Counted from the stretch's first letter, positions 1-10,762 are shown. The stretch is DNA of 64,000 nt from Halomonas socia (GCF_010977575.1 NZ_CP048812.1:1612001-1676000), one strand, 5' to 3'. Numbers and translations are program-made. The notes: generated by a model from the sequence alone, not told the origin.

Positions 1-986
1 TCCCTCCCTATTGCGTGGGCGAGACTGGCTTCATGGGCGGCCCCAAGCGTCGCGAGATCGGCCACGGCCGCCTGGCGCGGCGCGGCGTGCAGGCCATGCT
101 GCCCAACGAGGACGACTTCCCCTACACCATCCGCGTGGTCTCCGAGATCACCGAGTCCAACGGCTCGAGCTCGATGGCCTCGGTGTGCGGCACCTCGCTG
201 GCGCTGATGGATGCCGGCGTGCCGCTCAAGGCACCGGTGGCGGGGATCGCCATGGGCCTGGTCAAGGACGACGACAAGTTCGCCGTGCTGACCGACATCC
301 TCGGCGACGAAGACCACCTAGGCGACATGGACTTCAAGGTGGCCGGTTCCGCCGAGGGCGTTACCGCCCTGCAGATGGACATCAAGATCGAGGGCATCAA
401 CGAGGAGATCATGGAGCAGGCGCTGCAGCAGGCCCATGAGGCGCGCCTCAATATCCTCGAGCAGATGAACGCGGTAATCGGCCAGAGCCGTAGCGAAGTC
501 TCCGAGAACGCCCCGTCGATGGCCACCATCAAGATCGATCCGGACAAGATCCGCGACGTGATCGGCAAGGGCGGCGCCACCATCCGCAAGATCTGCGACG
601 ACACCGGTGCCTCCATCGACCTCGACGACGACGGCACCGTGCGGATCTACGCCGAGGACAAGGCGGCGGCCAAGGCAGCCATCGACATCGTGCTGGGGAT
701 CACCGCCGAGGCCGAGATCGGCAAGCTGTACCTGGGCAAGGTGGTGCGTATCGCCGACTTCGGCGCCTTCGTCAACATCATGCCGGGTACCGACGGCCTG
801 GTGCATATCTCGCAGATCGTCCCCGAGCGGGTCAACGATGTGCGCGACTTCCTCAACGAGGGCGACGACGTGATCGTCAAGGTGCTCGACATCGACAACC
901 GCAACCGCGTCAAGCTGTCGATCAAGGAGATCACCGAGGAAGAGAAGGCAGCCTTCCAGGCCGAAGCGGCCGAGACCGAGATCTAA
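1..986 (+). CDS. pnp: Polyribonucleotide nucleotidyltransferase, C-terminal part
   Basis: Incomplete at its 5' end: the frame is open from base 3 and has no start in the window. PNPase degrades RNA 3'-5' phosphorolytically and is part of the degradosome. The visible part carries the end of the second RNase PH core ([41 protein letters not shown]), then a KH domain ([11 protein letters not shown]) and a C-terminal S1 domain ([22 protein letters not shown]). The last residues are acidic, as usual. A strong terminator follows about 30 bases after the stop, so transcription probably ends here. The assignment is secure because both core and RNA-binding domains match E. coli PNPase in order. Confidence 0.98.
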   Translation, partial: PPYCVGETGFMGGPKRREIGHGRLARRGVQAMLPNEDDFPYTIRVVSEITESNGSSSMASVCGTSLALMDAGVPLKAPVAGIAMGLVKDDDKFAVLTDILGDEDHLGDMDFKVAGSAEGVTALQMDIKIEGINEEIMEQALQQAHEARLNILEQMNAVIGQSRSEVSENAPSMATIKIDPDKIRDVIGKGGATIRKICDDTGASIDLDDDGTVRIYAEDKAAAKAAIDIVLGITAEAEIGKLYLGKVVRIADFGAFVNIMPGTDGLVHISQIVPERVNDVRDFLNEGDDVIVKVLDIDNRNRVKLSIKEITEEEKAAFQAEAAETEI

Positions 987-1017
987 CGCCTAAGCGGCAA
1001 AGATCCAGGCGCAAGAC

Positions 1018-1055
1018 GAATCGCCCCCGCAGTGTGAACTGCGGGGGCGATTTCG
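1018..1055 (+). terminator. Rho-independent terminator of pnp
   Basis: A 15-bp stem (AATCGCCCCCGCAGT paired with ACTGCGGGGGCGATT), GTGA/TG-type loop, then TTTC. It closes the pnp transcript and separates the core genome from the AT-rich cluster that follows. Confidence 0.85.
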
Positions 1056-1170
1056 TATGCTGCACACAGTGTGCATGGTTACTGATTTCAACATTCGCCA
1101 TGACAAGATTACCTTTGATGGGGGAGTTCGGATAAAGTAAGAGTGATGCTTGGCTTCTAGGTGACATAAG

Positions 1171-2118
1171 ATGACTGACTTAACTATTTTCAGAGATTTC
1201 CTCGTCCTGTGCCAAACCAAGAGCTTTAGTCGTGCTGCTGAGCGACGCCATGTGTCCGTATCTGGATTGAGCCGCCGTATCCAAGGGTTGGAAGAGTGGG
1301 TAGGCACCCCACTGTTTGAGCGGGGTAAGGGAGGCCTGACTTTGACTGAGGCAGGACGTGACCTACAAGAGGTGGTGTTGGACACTCTCCATAGGCTCGA
1401 TGGACTCAGGGAGTCCGTTGCAGAGAGTGTCAATGACCGGCAGCAGCGGATACGTTTTTGTTCACCACATATCCTGTCTAGGATTTTTTTCCCTCGCTGG
1501 ATTCCACGATTACAGGACCAATTCACAGGCGCGAGGTTAAGCATCGGTTCCAATACGCTACCGGAATGTCTGACTGCACTTAATAACAGGGAAGCAGATT
1601 ATACAGTTGCACTGCTTGATGAAAAAAATGTGGTTGCTGAGCGCCTGTCGTTAGTGGGGGAGGGTAATAAGTACTCACTCATAGAGTTAGATACTGAATG
1701 TCTTGTTCCTGTCAGTGCACCGAATGCTGCTGGTCAGCCTATCTTCAATTTACATGTCGCTAGTGATTCACCTACCTCATTCCTAGAGTACCAGGAGGAG
1801 TGTCATCTTGGCTGGGGTTTAAGAACTTCTTTGGAGAACCGAGGGCTGAATTTACAGCGTCATCACGATGCTAGCTTAGCGGAAAGTCTTCATCTTATGA
1901 CATTATCAGGGCTAGGTGTTACATGGTTACCCCAATCGCTAGTATGGGAAGACCTTGAGGCGAAGAGGCTAGTAAGGGCTGGAGATTCTAGCTTTGATAT
2001 ATTTCTTAAGGTGAGTTTGATACGGCGGTTCACACCGTTGACATTCGAAGCTCAGTGTTTGTGGGACTACTTATCTACACTCACACCGGGAAGTGTCGGG
2101 GGGAGTTGTAAGCTATAG
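1171..2118 (+). CDS. LysR-family transcriptional regulator
   Basis: 315 residues, the usual LysR length. An N-terminal winged helix-turn-helix (about residues 5-64; SFSRAAERRHVSVSGLSRRI then GTPLFERGKGGLTLTEAG) precedes the ligand-binding domain. The HTH and the wording around it resemble the HypT/YjiE branch of LysR proteins, which is a similarity by eye only. The start is the ATG at 1171, preceded by AGGTGA. It lies upstream of and in the same direction as a BKACE-like gene, which it may control. Base composition is unlike the core: 26 of 60 bases are G/C at 1561-1620, against well over 60% in flanking core genes. This suggests horizontal acquisition. Confidence 0.9.
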   Translation: MTDLTIFRDFLVLCQTKSFSRAAERRHVSVSGLSRRIQGLEEWVGTPLFERGKGGLTLTEAGRDLQEVVLDTLHRLDGLRESVAESVNDRQQRIRFCSPHILSRIFFPRWIPRLQDQFTGARLSIGSNTLPECLTALNNREADYTVALLDEKNVVAERLSLVGEGNKYSLIELDTECLVPVSAPNAAGQPIFNLHVASDSPTSFLEYQEECHLGWGLRTSLENRGLNLQRHHDASLAESLHLMTLSGLGVTWLPQSLVWEDLEAKRLVRAGDSSFDIFLKVSLIRRFTPLTFEAQCLWDYLSTLTPGSVGGSCKL

Positions 2119-2388
2119 AATCGCGCTTACTATACTTTGCGAAATATGCAATAAAAGGGTGGTTTTTTGCTGTTAATTAAAAAAAAGAGAAAAAGGCGAG
2201 GGTCTTTCCTTACTCGCAACGGTTATTGCTACATTAGAGTTGTGCGCTGCAGTGATGCTTACGATACTGTCTGCTCATGGAACACCAAGAGCTAATGGCA
2301 GCGCAAGCGGTGATTGGTGTGATGGCGCGTCTCTTATAGCTGAGTGATAAGCCAAGGGGCGGTGATCATGAGGCAGGGGGGTATCTCT
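2119..2388 (+). other. AT-rich intergenic region, probable promoter of the BKACE-like operon
   Basis: About 270 bases between the LysR gene and the likely ATG of the next gene. It contains an A-rich stretch (2176-2199) and no recognisable ORF. I would expect a LysR-type operator here but could not pick out a convincing T-N11-A box. Confidence 0.3.
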
Positions 2389-3690
2389 ATGACAGGGCAC
2401 GTAGGGCTGAAGAAGTCTTTGATTCTAGGATGTGCAGTGACAGGTGCGAAGTTTACTCCGCGTAATCACTATGATACTGGAGATGACACAACCGATAGAA
2501 TATGTTCCGGGGGGGCTATCCTTGTCACTGATAAGGATCTGGGGGAAGAGGCGACTCTGCTGTATGAGATAGGATGTAGATACTATCATTATCATGCTAG
2601 AAATCCGGTCACAAGAGAGCAAACAACAGATAATGAGATATATCAAAAAGTAAGCACTGCAGTTCAAAGAAACTGCAGAGATATGATTATAAGTTTCGGT
2701 GCTAGCCGAAATGGTTGTGAAGTACAAGATGCTATTCGAACTTTCGGTGAGTGGGAAAGAGTGAGTCAGTGTGCTATTCCTCTTCACTTGGGAGGGGCTC
2801 ACTATGTTACGATACAGGCGGCTATTGAGCTACAAATAATTTGCGACTTAGAAAGAAAGATGAATGGCATGAGTCTAGAGTTTTGCTGTGGCGAAAGCTT
2901 CCTCGCAGCAACTTATGACTATACTCCCTCGTCTACGAGAAAAATGGTGCCTTTACAGATAAACTCAACGGATAAAGGCGGAGATTATGGGGAAACCTCC
3001 CCTCTCGTTCAATTCTTGATTTATAGGAACGCTCTCAAAGCACGTCGTCAGCTAGGACTTCTCCATGAAGTTGAGTGGGTGCAGTTGGTTCGCAGCTATG
3101 CTATGACTAGGCTTGCCGTAGAACATCCGCTAATACGGCTTGGTGATTCTGGACAAATCAATATTATACTACTATTTGGTTTTTCTCCTCGGCTGCCCTT
3201 CCCTGATAGCTATGATGAGTTTCTTCGTATAATTAAAGTTGCTAAGAGTTTAGAGTGCGACATCTCAGGGGGCCGTCTACGCAGGAGAAAGGTTACTATT
3301 ACTGTAGGTGCTGCTGTGATGCCGCAGGATGCAGAGAGAAATTATAAGCCAGTGGATGTTGGTCCTAAAAAAGGAGTCCCTATGTGTGCCTTGAGGCGGT
3401 TGGCGACTTATGCCGCTCAGCCTGAAAGCGAGGTGGATGTAGTGAGGGCAGGCATGGAAGATACTCCCTATGTGGTTGATGAATATGGATGTGTAACAAT
3501 CGGTGATAACTATCAGCTAATGCAGACGGTAATCGAAGAGTTAAGAGCTAATGGGGTTACAATAGAAACAGATCATGAAAGTATTTCGCAGCGGATGGGT
3601 ATAGCTAAAATAAGAGACGCATTGCTGGGCGAGCAGCGTCAGCGGCCTCTTGGAGAGTTTGGCTTTCCCTTGACAGAAGAGGCGCTATAG
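2389..3690 (+). CDS. Long, divergent BKACE-family (DUF849) beta-keto acid cleavage-like protein
   Basis: 433 residues from the ATG at 2389, which has AGGGGGG eight bases upstream; the frame is open back to a GTG at 2344. Family hallmarks: a TGAKFTP start strand, the HYHAR zinc-ligand motif (H-x-H), the DNEIY segment, RAGMEDTPYV near the C-terminus and NYQLMQ, equivalent to the common LEDN...NAQLV. BKACE enzymes condense a beta-keto acid with acetyl-CoA or another acyl-CoA to give acetoacetate and a new CoA ester. Typical members have about 270-320 residues, so this one carries roughly 120 extra, mostly after the HYHAR region. The gene is very AT-rich (20 of 60 G/C at 2641-2700). The stop is one base from the next start, so it is coupled to the transporter. 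Substrate unknown. Confidence 0.75.
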   Translation: MTGHVGLKKSLILGCAVTGAKFTPRNHYDTGDDTTDRICSGGAILVTDKDLGEEATLLYEIGCRYYHYHARNPVTREQTTDNEIYQKVSTAVQRNCRDMIISFGASRNGCEVQDAIRTFGEWERVSQCAIPLHLGGAHYVTIQAAIELQIICDLERKMNGMSLEFCCGESFLAATYDYTPSSTRKMVPLQINSTDKGGDYGETSPLVQFLIYRNALKARRQLGLLHEVEWVQLVRSYAMTRLAVEHPLIRLGDSGQINIILLFGFSPRLPFPDSYDEFLRIIKVAKSLECDISGGRLRRRKVTITVGAAVMPQDAERNYKPVDVGPKKGVPMCALRRLATYAAQPESEVDVVRAGMEDTPYVVDEYGCVTIGDNYQLMQTVIEELRANGVTIETDHESISQRMGIAKIRDALLGEQRQRPLGEFGFPLTEEAL

Positions 3691-3691
3691 G

Positions 3692-4927
3692 ATGCATGCC
3701 GTCGAGTCGTTTACTCACTCTGCCAGCTATCGCTGGGTCATCCTGTCGATCGCCACCCTGGCGCAGACGGCGGCCTGCTTCTTCGTCCAGGGAATCGGCG
3801 CAATCGCCGTTTATATCCAGGCGGACATGGCCCTCTCCGCACTGCAGATCGGGGCACTGGTCTCGGCGGCGCAGCTGGTGCCCTTGGTGGGACTGCTGAT
3901 CGCGGGAGAGCTGCTGGACCGGTTCAGTGAGCGCCTGGTAGTGGGGCTTGGCACCTTGGTGGTGGGCATTGCGCTGAGTGTCGCCATGCTGGCCGAAAGC
4001 TACTGGGCGATGCTGCTGATCTTGATCGTCGTCGGGGCCGGTTACAGCACCGCTCAACCCGGTGGAAGCAAATCCGTCGCTGCGTGGTTCGACAGGTCCC
4101 AACGCGGCTTTGCCATGGGGATCCGCCAGGCGGGCTTGCCGCTGGGCGGGGCCTTGGCGGCGGTGACGTTGCCGCTGGTGGCGGTCACCTGGGGGTGGCG
4201 TGCCTCCTTTCTGGTCGGTGGCATGGTGGCTATCCTGGGCGCACTAATCTTCATGCTCTTTTACCGGGCTCCTGCTGGCGTGTTGCCGGCCACTCGAGCT
4301 GCGCAGGGAAGCATGAGAAACGTCGTATCGTCGCGGCTGGCAATGATACGTGAGCCAGCCATGAAACAGATCATGGCGTCGGGGATCAGCTTGATCTCGG
4401 TCCAATACGGCATATTGGTCTTTACGGTGCTCTATCTGCACAGCCGCTTGCAGATGGACGTGCTGCAGGCGGCGACGCTGCTGTTCGTCGCCCAGGCCGC
4501 AGGCGTGGTGGGGCGCATCGCGTTGGCGGCCTGGAGCGACCGCTGCCGCTCGCGTTACTTCCCGGTGATAGTGTGTATGGCGGCAGTGATCGTCGGGTTA
4601 GGTGTTCTGGTCTGGCTTCCGCTGAGTTCACCCTTCATGCTGGGCTGTTTGATGGCCTGGCTGGGGTTCTTCGGTTTCGGCTGGTATGGGCCTTGGGTGG
4701 CCTATGTGGCGGAGTCGGCGCCGCCGGACAAGACTGGCTTCGTGCTGGGGCTGGCGATGGCCATTAACCAGGTCGCCATCGTCTCCGTGCCGCCGCTACT
4801 GGGCTGGATGCTGGATATGAGTGGAAGCTTTCTGCCTGGCTGGGGCCTGCTGATTGGCATGACGCTGTTGGGGTTGGTATTGACCAGTCAGCGACGAGGA
4901 GGGAGTGATGAGAGCGATCGTGTTTGA
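3692..4927 (+). CDS. Major facilitator superfamily transporter
   Basis: 411 residues with about twelve hydrophobic segments in two halves and a cytoplasmic loop near residues 190-220, the MFS layout. The segment after TM2 (GELLDRFSERLVVG) is the loop 2-3 signature. It resembles MFS carriers for organic acids, such as the cyanate/CynX and oxalate-formate types, but the substrate cannot be read. It starts one base after the BKACE-like stop and overlaps the dehalogenase gene by 20 bases, so the three form one operon. Composition here is normal for the chromosome (47 of 60 G/C at 4141-4200), in sharp contrast to the preceding gene. It probably imports the substrate of the neighbouring enzymes. 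Confidence 0.88.
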   Translation: MHAVESFTHSASYRWVILSIATLAQTAACFFVQGIGAIAVYIQADMALSALQIGALVSAAQLVPLVGLLIAGELLDRFSERLVVGLGTLVVGIALSVAMLAESYWAMLLILIVVGAGYSTAQPGGSKSVAAWFDRSQRGFAMGIRQAGLPLGGALAAVTLPLVAVTWGWRASFLVGGMVAILGALIFMLFYRAPAGVLPATRAAQGSMRNVVSSRLAMIREPAMKQIMASGISLISVQYGILVFTVLYLHSRLQMDVLQAATLLFVAQAAGVVGRIALAAWSDRCRSRYFPVIVCMAAVIVGLGVLVWLPLSSPFMLGCLMAWLGFFGFGWYGPWVAYVAESAPPDKTGFVLGLAMAINQVAIVSVPPLLGWMLDMSGSFLPGWGLLIGMTLLGLVLTSQRRGGSDESDRV

Positions 4928-5606
4928 TGTGTTCGGTACTGTCGTCGACTGGCGTTCCAGCCTGATCGAGCAGTTTCATCAGCTTGCCCTGGAACTGGAT
5001 ATCGACATTCCCGGGGAGGCTATCGTAGATCAATGGCGGGGTCGCTATGGACCCTCGATGGATCGGGTGCGCAAGGGGGAGCTGCCCTGGACGGGGCTGG
5101 ATGATCTGCATCGCGAGAGTCTGGTCGAACTGCTCGGCCAGCACGGACTAAGGTTCGATGCGGCCACTATCGAGCGCATCAATCTCTTCTGGCATCGCCT
5201 GACGCCTTGGCCGGATGCAGTGCCGGGCCTACAGCGGCTCAAGCAGCGCTATATCATCGCCACGCTGACCAACGGCAACCTGTCGCTGATGGTGGATGTC
5301 GCTCGCCACGCCGAGTTGCCATGGGACATGGTGTTTTGTGCCGAGCTGTTCCAGCACTACAAGCCCGATCCGGAGGTCTATCTAGGTGCCTGCCGCTTGC
5401 TGCGCCTACCGCCTGAGGAGGTGATGCTGTGCGCTGCACACAACTATGACCTGCACGCTGCACGCGCGCTGGGTATGAAAACCGCTTTCATTCCGCGGCC
5501 GAGCGAATATGGCCCCCATCAGGAGAAGGATCTGCAGGCTGACGAGGACTGGGATATGGTGGCCGAAGATCTCGTGGCACTGAGTGGTCGGCTGGTGAGC
5601 GATTAA
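4908..5606 (+). CDS. Haloacid dehalogenase, type II (HAD superfamily)
   Basis: 232 residues from the ATG at 4908, which has GAGGAGGG just upstream; a GTG at 4905 is less well placed. HAD motif I is FDVFGTVVDW (nucleophile Asp), motif II TLTNGN, motif III lysine in HYKPDPEVY, and motif IV AAHNYDLHAARALG. These are the specific signatures of L-2-haloacid dehalogenases, which hydrolyse 2-haloalkanoates to 2-hydroxy acids. Members with this motif set may have other substrates. It overlaps the MFS gene end, so it is co-translated. The pairing suggests uptake and breakdown of a small (possibly halogenated) organic acid. Confidence 0.88.
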   Translation: MRAIVFDVFGTVVDWRSSLIEQFHQLALELDIDIPGEAIVDQWRGRYGPSMDRVRKGELPWTGLDDLHRESLVELLGQHGLRFDAATIERINLFWHRLTPWPDAVPGLQRLKQRYIIATLTNGNLSLMVDVARHAELPWDMVFCAELFQHYKPDPEVYLGACRLLRLPPEEVMLCAAHNYDLHAARALGMKTAFIPRPSEYGPHQEKDLQADEDWDMVAEDLVALSGRLVSD

Positions 5607-5610
5607 CAAA

Positions 5611-5647
5611 CCAAACGCCCTTCTGCACAGGCAAGTCGGGCGTTTGG
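5611..5647. terminator. Bidirectional terminator between dehalogenase and thiolase genes
   Basis: CCAAACGCCC pairs with GGGCGTTTGG around a 17-base loop. It sits between two convergent genes and can serve both. Confidence 0.6.
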
Positions 5648-5676
5648 TGTTCATGCATACCTGTCGAGCTCAGGCC

Positions 5677-6855
<1,179 letters not shown>

Positions 6856-6925
6856 GTGAGACTCCTTGGAATTTTGAACGGTTACCCTTTCAGCATAGGG
6901 GAGTCTTGTGCGCTGCGACAATCAC

Positions 6926-6960
6926 CAAAAAGGGCATGCCGGTAATTCGGCATGCCCTTA
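6926..6960 (-). terminator. Terminator of the panBC transcript
   Basis: AAGGGCATGCCG/CGGCATGCCCTT stem of 12 bp with a 6-base loop, followed on the minus strand by a T run (complement of 6927-6931). It lies after the panC stop. Confidence 0.8.
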
Positions 6961-7006
6961 TTAGGTGCACGTTGCCCCTCAGCCCCGGGTGGCGCGTCTG
7001 ATACGG

Positions 7007-7855
7007 CTAGGTGGGAAGCCCCAGGGTCAGGTTGTCGATCAGCCGCGCCGGGCCTAGCTGGGCGGCAGCGAGGATTACCGCCTCGCGGCTATCGGGCCCC
7101 AGCGGGCTCAGGTCGGGCGCGCGCACTTCGAGGTAGTCTGGGGTGAAGCCGCGTTCGGCGAGGCGCAGCAGGGCGCTATCGATGGCCGCCGCACGGGGTT
7201 CGCCGGCCAGCAGCGCATCGCGCAGTTCGCACAGGGTGCGGTAGAGGCCCGGCGCCTGGGCGCGCTGCTCGGCGCTGAGATAGCCGTTGCGCGAGGAGAG
7301 CGCCAGGCCGTCGTCGGCGCGCACGATGGCTACCCCGACGATCTCGATCGGCAGGTGCAAGTCGCTGACCAGGCGACGAATCACCGCCAGCTGCTGATAG
7401 TCCTTCTCGCCGAAGCAGGCTACATCGGGCTGCACCAGGTTGAACAGGATGCTGACCACGGTGGCCACGCCGTCGAAATGTCCCGGGCGCGAGCCGCCGC
7501 ACAGCCCTTCGCTGATCTGGGGTACGCGGATCCGGGTGTGGGTCTCGAGGCCGCGAGGATAGAGCGTGGTGGTATCCGGGGTGAACAGCAGGTCGCAACC
7601 GGCACCGGCCAGCCCGGCCTGGTCGTCGGCCAGGGTGCGCGGGTAGGTGTCAAGGTCTTCCCCGGGCCCGAACTGCATGGGGTTGACGAAGATCGTCGCC
7701 ACCACCAGCTCGGCGCGCTGTCTGGCCGCCTCGACCAGCGCCAGGTGGCCGGCGTGGAGATTGCCCATGGTCGGCACCAGGGCGATGCGACGGCCCTGGC
7801 GGCGCGGCGTATCCAGTGCCGCACGCAGGGCGGCGATATCTGACAGGGTGTGCAT
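7007..7855 (-). CDS. panC: Pantothenate synthetase
   Basis: 282 residues. Joins pantoate and beta-alanine with ATP, the last step of pantothenate synthesis. The adenylating-enzyme motifs are clear: [10 protein letters not shown] (HxGH type), FVNPMQF, a GEKDYQQL segment and [11 protein letters not shown] (equivalent of the KMSKS region). The start codon overlaps the panB stop by one base (TGATG), so the two are translationally coupled. Length and motifs fit the family exactly. Confidence 0.97.
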   Translation of the reverse strand: MHTLSDIAALRAALDTPRRQGRRIALVPTMGNLHAGHLALVEAARQRAELVVATIFVNPMQFGPGEDLDTYPRTLADDQAGLAGAGCDLLFTPDTTTLYPRGLETHTRIRVPQISEGLCGGSRPGHFDGVATVVSILFNLVQPDVACFGEKDYQQLAVIRRLVSDLHLPIEIVGVAIVRADDGLALSSRNGYLSAEQRAQAPGLYRTLCELRDALLAGEPRAAAIDSALLRLAERGFTPDYLEVRAPDLSPLGPDSREAVILAAAQLGPARLIDNLTLGLPT

Positions 7856-8646
7856 CAGAAACTGTGCTCGTCGGCAGGAAAGCGGCGGGCCTTGACGTCC
7901 TCGTGATAGCGGCGGAAGGCGTCCTGGATATCGTCGGCCTCGGCCATGAAGTTCTTGACGAAGCGTGGCGTGCGGCCATGGGTGACGCCAAGCACGTCAT
8001 GCATCACCAGGATCTGACCATCGACGTCGACGCCGGCGCCGATGCCGATCACCGGCACCTCGACCGCCTCGCGCACCGCACACCCCAGGCTTGCCGGCAC
8101 GCACTCGAGCAGGATCACCGAGGCGCCGGCCGCGACCAGGGTGCGCGCGTCGTCGACGATCTGCTCGGCGCGCTCGCTGTCGCGGCCCTGGACCTTGTAG
8201 CCGCCGAGCTGGTAGACGGTCTGCGGGGTCAGGCCGAGGTGGGCGCAGACCGGCACGCCACGGCGCGTTAGTTCGTGAATGCCGTCGGCCATCCACGCCT
8301 CACCCTCGAGCTTGACCATCTCGGCGCCGGCGCGCATTAGCGCCCCGGCGTCCTGCAGCAGCCGCTCGAGGCTGGTGTTGCTCATGAACGGCAAGTCGAC
8401 CATCAGCAGGCTGGCACCCTTGCCGCGCGCCGCGCAACGGGTGTGGTAGCAGATATCGTCGAGGGTCACCGGCAGGGTGCTGGCATGCCCCTGGAGCACC
8501 ATGCCCAGCGAGTCGCCCACCAGCAGCACCTCAATGCCGGCCTCGGAGGCGGCGCGGGCGAAGGAGGCATCGTAGGCGGTCAGGCAGCTGAACGTTTCGC
8601 CGGCACGCTTGTAGGCCTGCAGCGTGCTCAAGGTGATCGTTTTCAT
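7855..8646 (-). CDS. panB: 3-Methyl-2-oxobutanoate hydroxymethyltransferase
   Basis: 263 residues from MKTITL at 8646; the frame runs further upstream but the family starts here. Transfers a hydroxymethyl group from methylene-tetrahydrofolate to ketoisovalerate, giving ketopantoate. Visible: [10 protein letters not shown], the metal-site [19 protein letters not shown] and GIGAG motifs of the TIM-barrel family. First gene of the panBC pair, downstream of folK. About 120 bases separate it from folK, enough for an internal promoter. Confidence 0.97.
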   Translation of the reverse strand: MKTITLSTLQAYKRAGETFSCLTAYDASFARAASEAGIEVLLVGDSLGMVLQGHASTLPVTLDDICYHTRCAARGKGASLLMVDLPFMSNTSLERLLQDAGALMRAGAEMVKLEGEAWMADGIHELTRRGVPVCAHLGLTPQTVYQLGGYKVQGRDSERAEQIVDDARTLVAAGASVILLECVPASLGCAVREAVEVPVIGIGAGVDVDGQILVMHDVLGVTHGRTPRFVKNFMAEADDIQDAFRRYHEDVKARRFPADEHSF

Positions 8647-8767
8647 GGTATCCGATCTCATCATTATCGTGCTGGCGTGGTTCGGCTCGGGTGTTACGCC
8701 ACCTGTTACCGCCGAGCCGGACGTTCGCGCAAAACAGGGGTGAAACAGTAACGTTAGTGCGGCAACT

Positions 8768-9265
8768 CTACCTGTGGGGTAACAGCGCGCGCAAGCCATC
8801 GCCGGCATGGTGGGCGGCCAGCGTGGCTACTCGGCGGCCATCCGGCAGGCACAGCTCGGGGGCGATATCGCTCAAGGGTAGCAGCACGAAGCCGCGGCTG
8901 GCCATGTGCGGGTGCGGTAGCGTGAGGCGCGGCGTGGCCAGGCAGACGTCGGCATAGAGCAGCAGGTCGAGGTCGAGGGTACGCGGTCCCCAGTGGCTCA
9001 GGCGCAGACGCCGGTGACGCTGCTCGAGTGCCTGCAGCTGGTCGAGCAGCGCCAGCGGCGAGAGGCGGGTCTCGACGGCGGCCACGGCGTTGATGAAGTC
9101 GGGCTGGTCCTGAGGGCCCACCGGGCGGCTGGCGTAGCATGGCGACGCTGCCACTCGCCGGGTCAGAGACAGGCGGCTGAGGGCAGCGAGGGCGCTCTGC
9201 ACCTGCGCCAGAGGGTCGTCGAGGTTGCTGCCCAGGCCGATATAGGCAATCCGCTTGTCAGCCAT
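8768..9265 (-). CDS. folK: 2-Amino-4-hydroxy-6-hydroxymethyldihydropteridine diphosphokinase (HPPK)
   Basis: 165 residues from MADKRIAYIGLGSN at 9265. Pyrophosphorylates hydroxymethyl-dihydropterin in folate synthesis. Signatures: GLGSNLDDP near the N-terminus, the GPRTLDLDLLLY magnesium motif and LPHPHMASRGFVL. Its start overlaps the end of pcnB by eight bases, the same pcnB-folK arrangement as in enterobacteria and pseudomonads. Confidence 0.96.
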   Translation of the reverse strand: MADKRIAYIGLGSNLDDPLAQVQSALAALSRLSLTRRVAASPCYASRPVGPQDQPDFINAVAAVETRLSPLALLDQLQALEQRHRRLRLSHWGPRTLDLDLLLYADVCLATPRLTLPHPHMASRGFVLLPLSDIAPELCLPDGRRVATLAAHHAGDGLRALLPHR

Positions 9266-10664
9266 CGTGCTCGGAGGGTGACGAGGCGCGCCGCCGCCGC
9301 TTGCGTGGCTTGCGCTTGCGCGGTCCGGGGGTGCCTGCGGGGTCGGCATCGACCTTGCCCAGCAGGCGGCGCTGTTCGTGCTCGTCGGCGTCCTGAAAGG
9401 CGGTCCACCAGGCACCGAGGCCGGGTTCGAGCTCGCCGGCTTCTTCGCGCAGCAGCAGGAAGTCATAGGCGGCGCGGAAGCGAGGATGCTCGCGGGTCTG
9501 GAAGGCGCGCTTGCCGCGGCGCTTGGGCAGCCGCTGCTGCAGGTCCCAGATATCGCGCATCGGCAGGCTGAAGCGCTTGGGGATCGAGATATGCTGCAGT
9601 TGGCGCGATACCGCCTGTTGGGACGCTGCCTGCAGCGCCGGGATCGGCGGCATGCCGTCATCGGCCAGGCGCGCCATGCGCTGGGTGACGCCGGGCCACA
9701 GCAGGGCGGCGAACAGGAACGCCGGGGTGACCGGCCGGCCCTCCTGAATGCGCGCATCGGTGTTGGCCAGGGCGCGCTCGATCAGCGCCTCGGCCCAGGG
9801 CAGCTCGGCGATACTCTCATCGGCCTCGGGGAACAGTATGGCGAACAGGCCGTACTCGCGGAGCAGTCGGAAGGTCGCCAGCGCCTGGCCGGCCAGCATC
9901 AGCTTGAGGACTTCATCGAACAGCCGGGCGGGCGGGATCTGTAGCAGCAGCGGGGCCAGCTCGCGAATCGGTGCCTCGGTGGTCTCGGCGATGGCGAAGT
10001 CGAGCTTGGCAGCGAAACGGATGGCGCGCAGCATGCGCACCGGATCTTCGCGGTAGCGAGTCTCGGGATCGCCGATCAGACGCAGGGTGCGCGATTCGAT
10101 GTCGCGGATGCCGTTGGCCCAGTCATGAATCGAGAAGTCGGCGATGTTGTAGTAGAGCGCATTGACGGTGAAGTCGCGGCGCAGCGCGTCCTCCTCGACG
10201 TCGCCCCAGACGTTGTCGCGTAGCAGCAGGCCATCTTCGGACTGCTGTGATAGATGGGTACCATGGTCGTCGTTGGGGCGCCCGCGGAAGGTGGTGACCT
10301 CGATCACCTCGCGCCCGAAACGCACGTGGACGATACGAAAGCGCCGTCCGATGATGCGCGAGTTGCGGAACAGATCGCGCAGCTGCTCGGGGGTGGCGTC
10401 GGTGGCGACGTCGAAATCCTTGGGTGTCTGGCCGAGCAGCGAATCGCGGATGCAGCCCCCCACCAGATAGGCTTCGAAGCCGGCATTGTGCAGGCGATAC
10501 AACACCTTGAGCGCCGCTTCACTGAACTGGCGGCGGGAGACCGGGTGCTGGTCGCGGGGAATGATCTGGAGCCCGTGGCTGACAGCGGGGCCGTCCTGGC
10601 TTCCGAAAAGACTCTTCAAACGTTCACCGGGGCGTTGGAGAAAGCGGGTAAATCCTTTGAACAT
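9258..10664 (-). CDS. pcnB: Poly(A) polymerase I
   Basis: 468 residues. Adds 3' poly(A) tails that promote RNA decay. Nucleotidyltransferase head VGGCIRDSLLGQTPKDFDVATDA with the catalytic DxD, followed by the FRIVHVRFG and RRDFTVNALYYN blocks shared with CCA-adding enzymes. A basic tail (RKRKPRKRRRR) is typical of bacterial PAP I. The ATG at 10664 has no obvious Shine-Dalgarno sequence; leader structure from the preceding ncRNA region may matter. It stands downstream of cbrAB and the crcZ-like RNA, the same order as in Pseudomonas. Confidence 0.96.
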   Translation of the reverse strand: MFKGFTRFLQRPGERLKSLFGSQDGPAVSHGLQIIPRDQHPVSRRQFSEAALKVLYRLHNAGFEAYLVGGCIRDSLLGQTPKDFDVATDATPEQLRDLFRNSRIIGRRFRIVHVRFGREVIEVTTFRGRPNDDHGTHLSQQSEDGLLLRDNVWGDVEEDALRRDFTVNALYYNIADFSIHDWANGIRDIESRTLRLIGDPETRYREDPVRMLRAIRFAAKLDFAIAETTEAPIRELAPLLLQIPPARLFDEVLKLMLAGQALATFRLLREYGLFAILFPEADESIAELPWAEALIERALANTDARIQEGRPVTPAFLFAALLWPGVTQRMARLADDGMPPIPALQAASQQAVSRQLQHISIPKRFSLPMRDIWDLQQRLPKRRGKRAFQTREHPRFRAAYDFLLLREEAGELEPGLGAWWTAFQDADEHEQRRLLGKVDADPAGTPGPRKRKPRKRRRRASSPSEHDG

Positions 10665-10762
10665 GCAGCGATATCGACTCGCTATGGGCGAAAACCCCAG
10701 TGTAGCCGACCACCGACACCTTGGAAACCATCGCGTGTAGCCGAAGGTGGTGCAAGCTGCGC

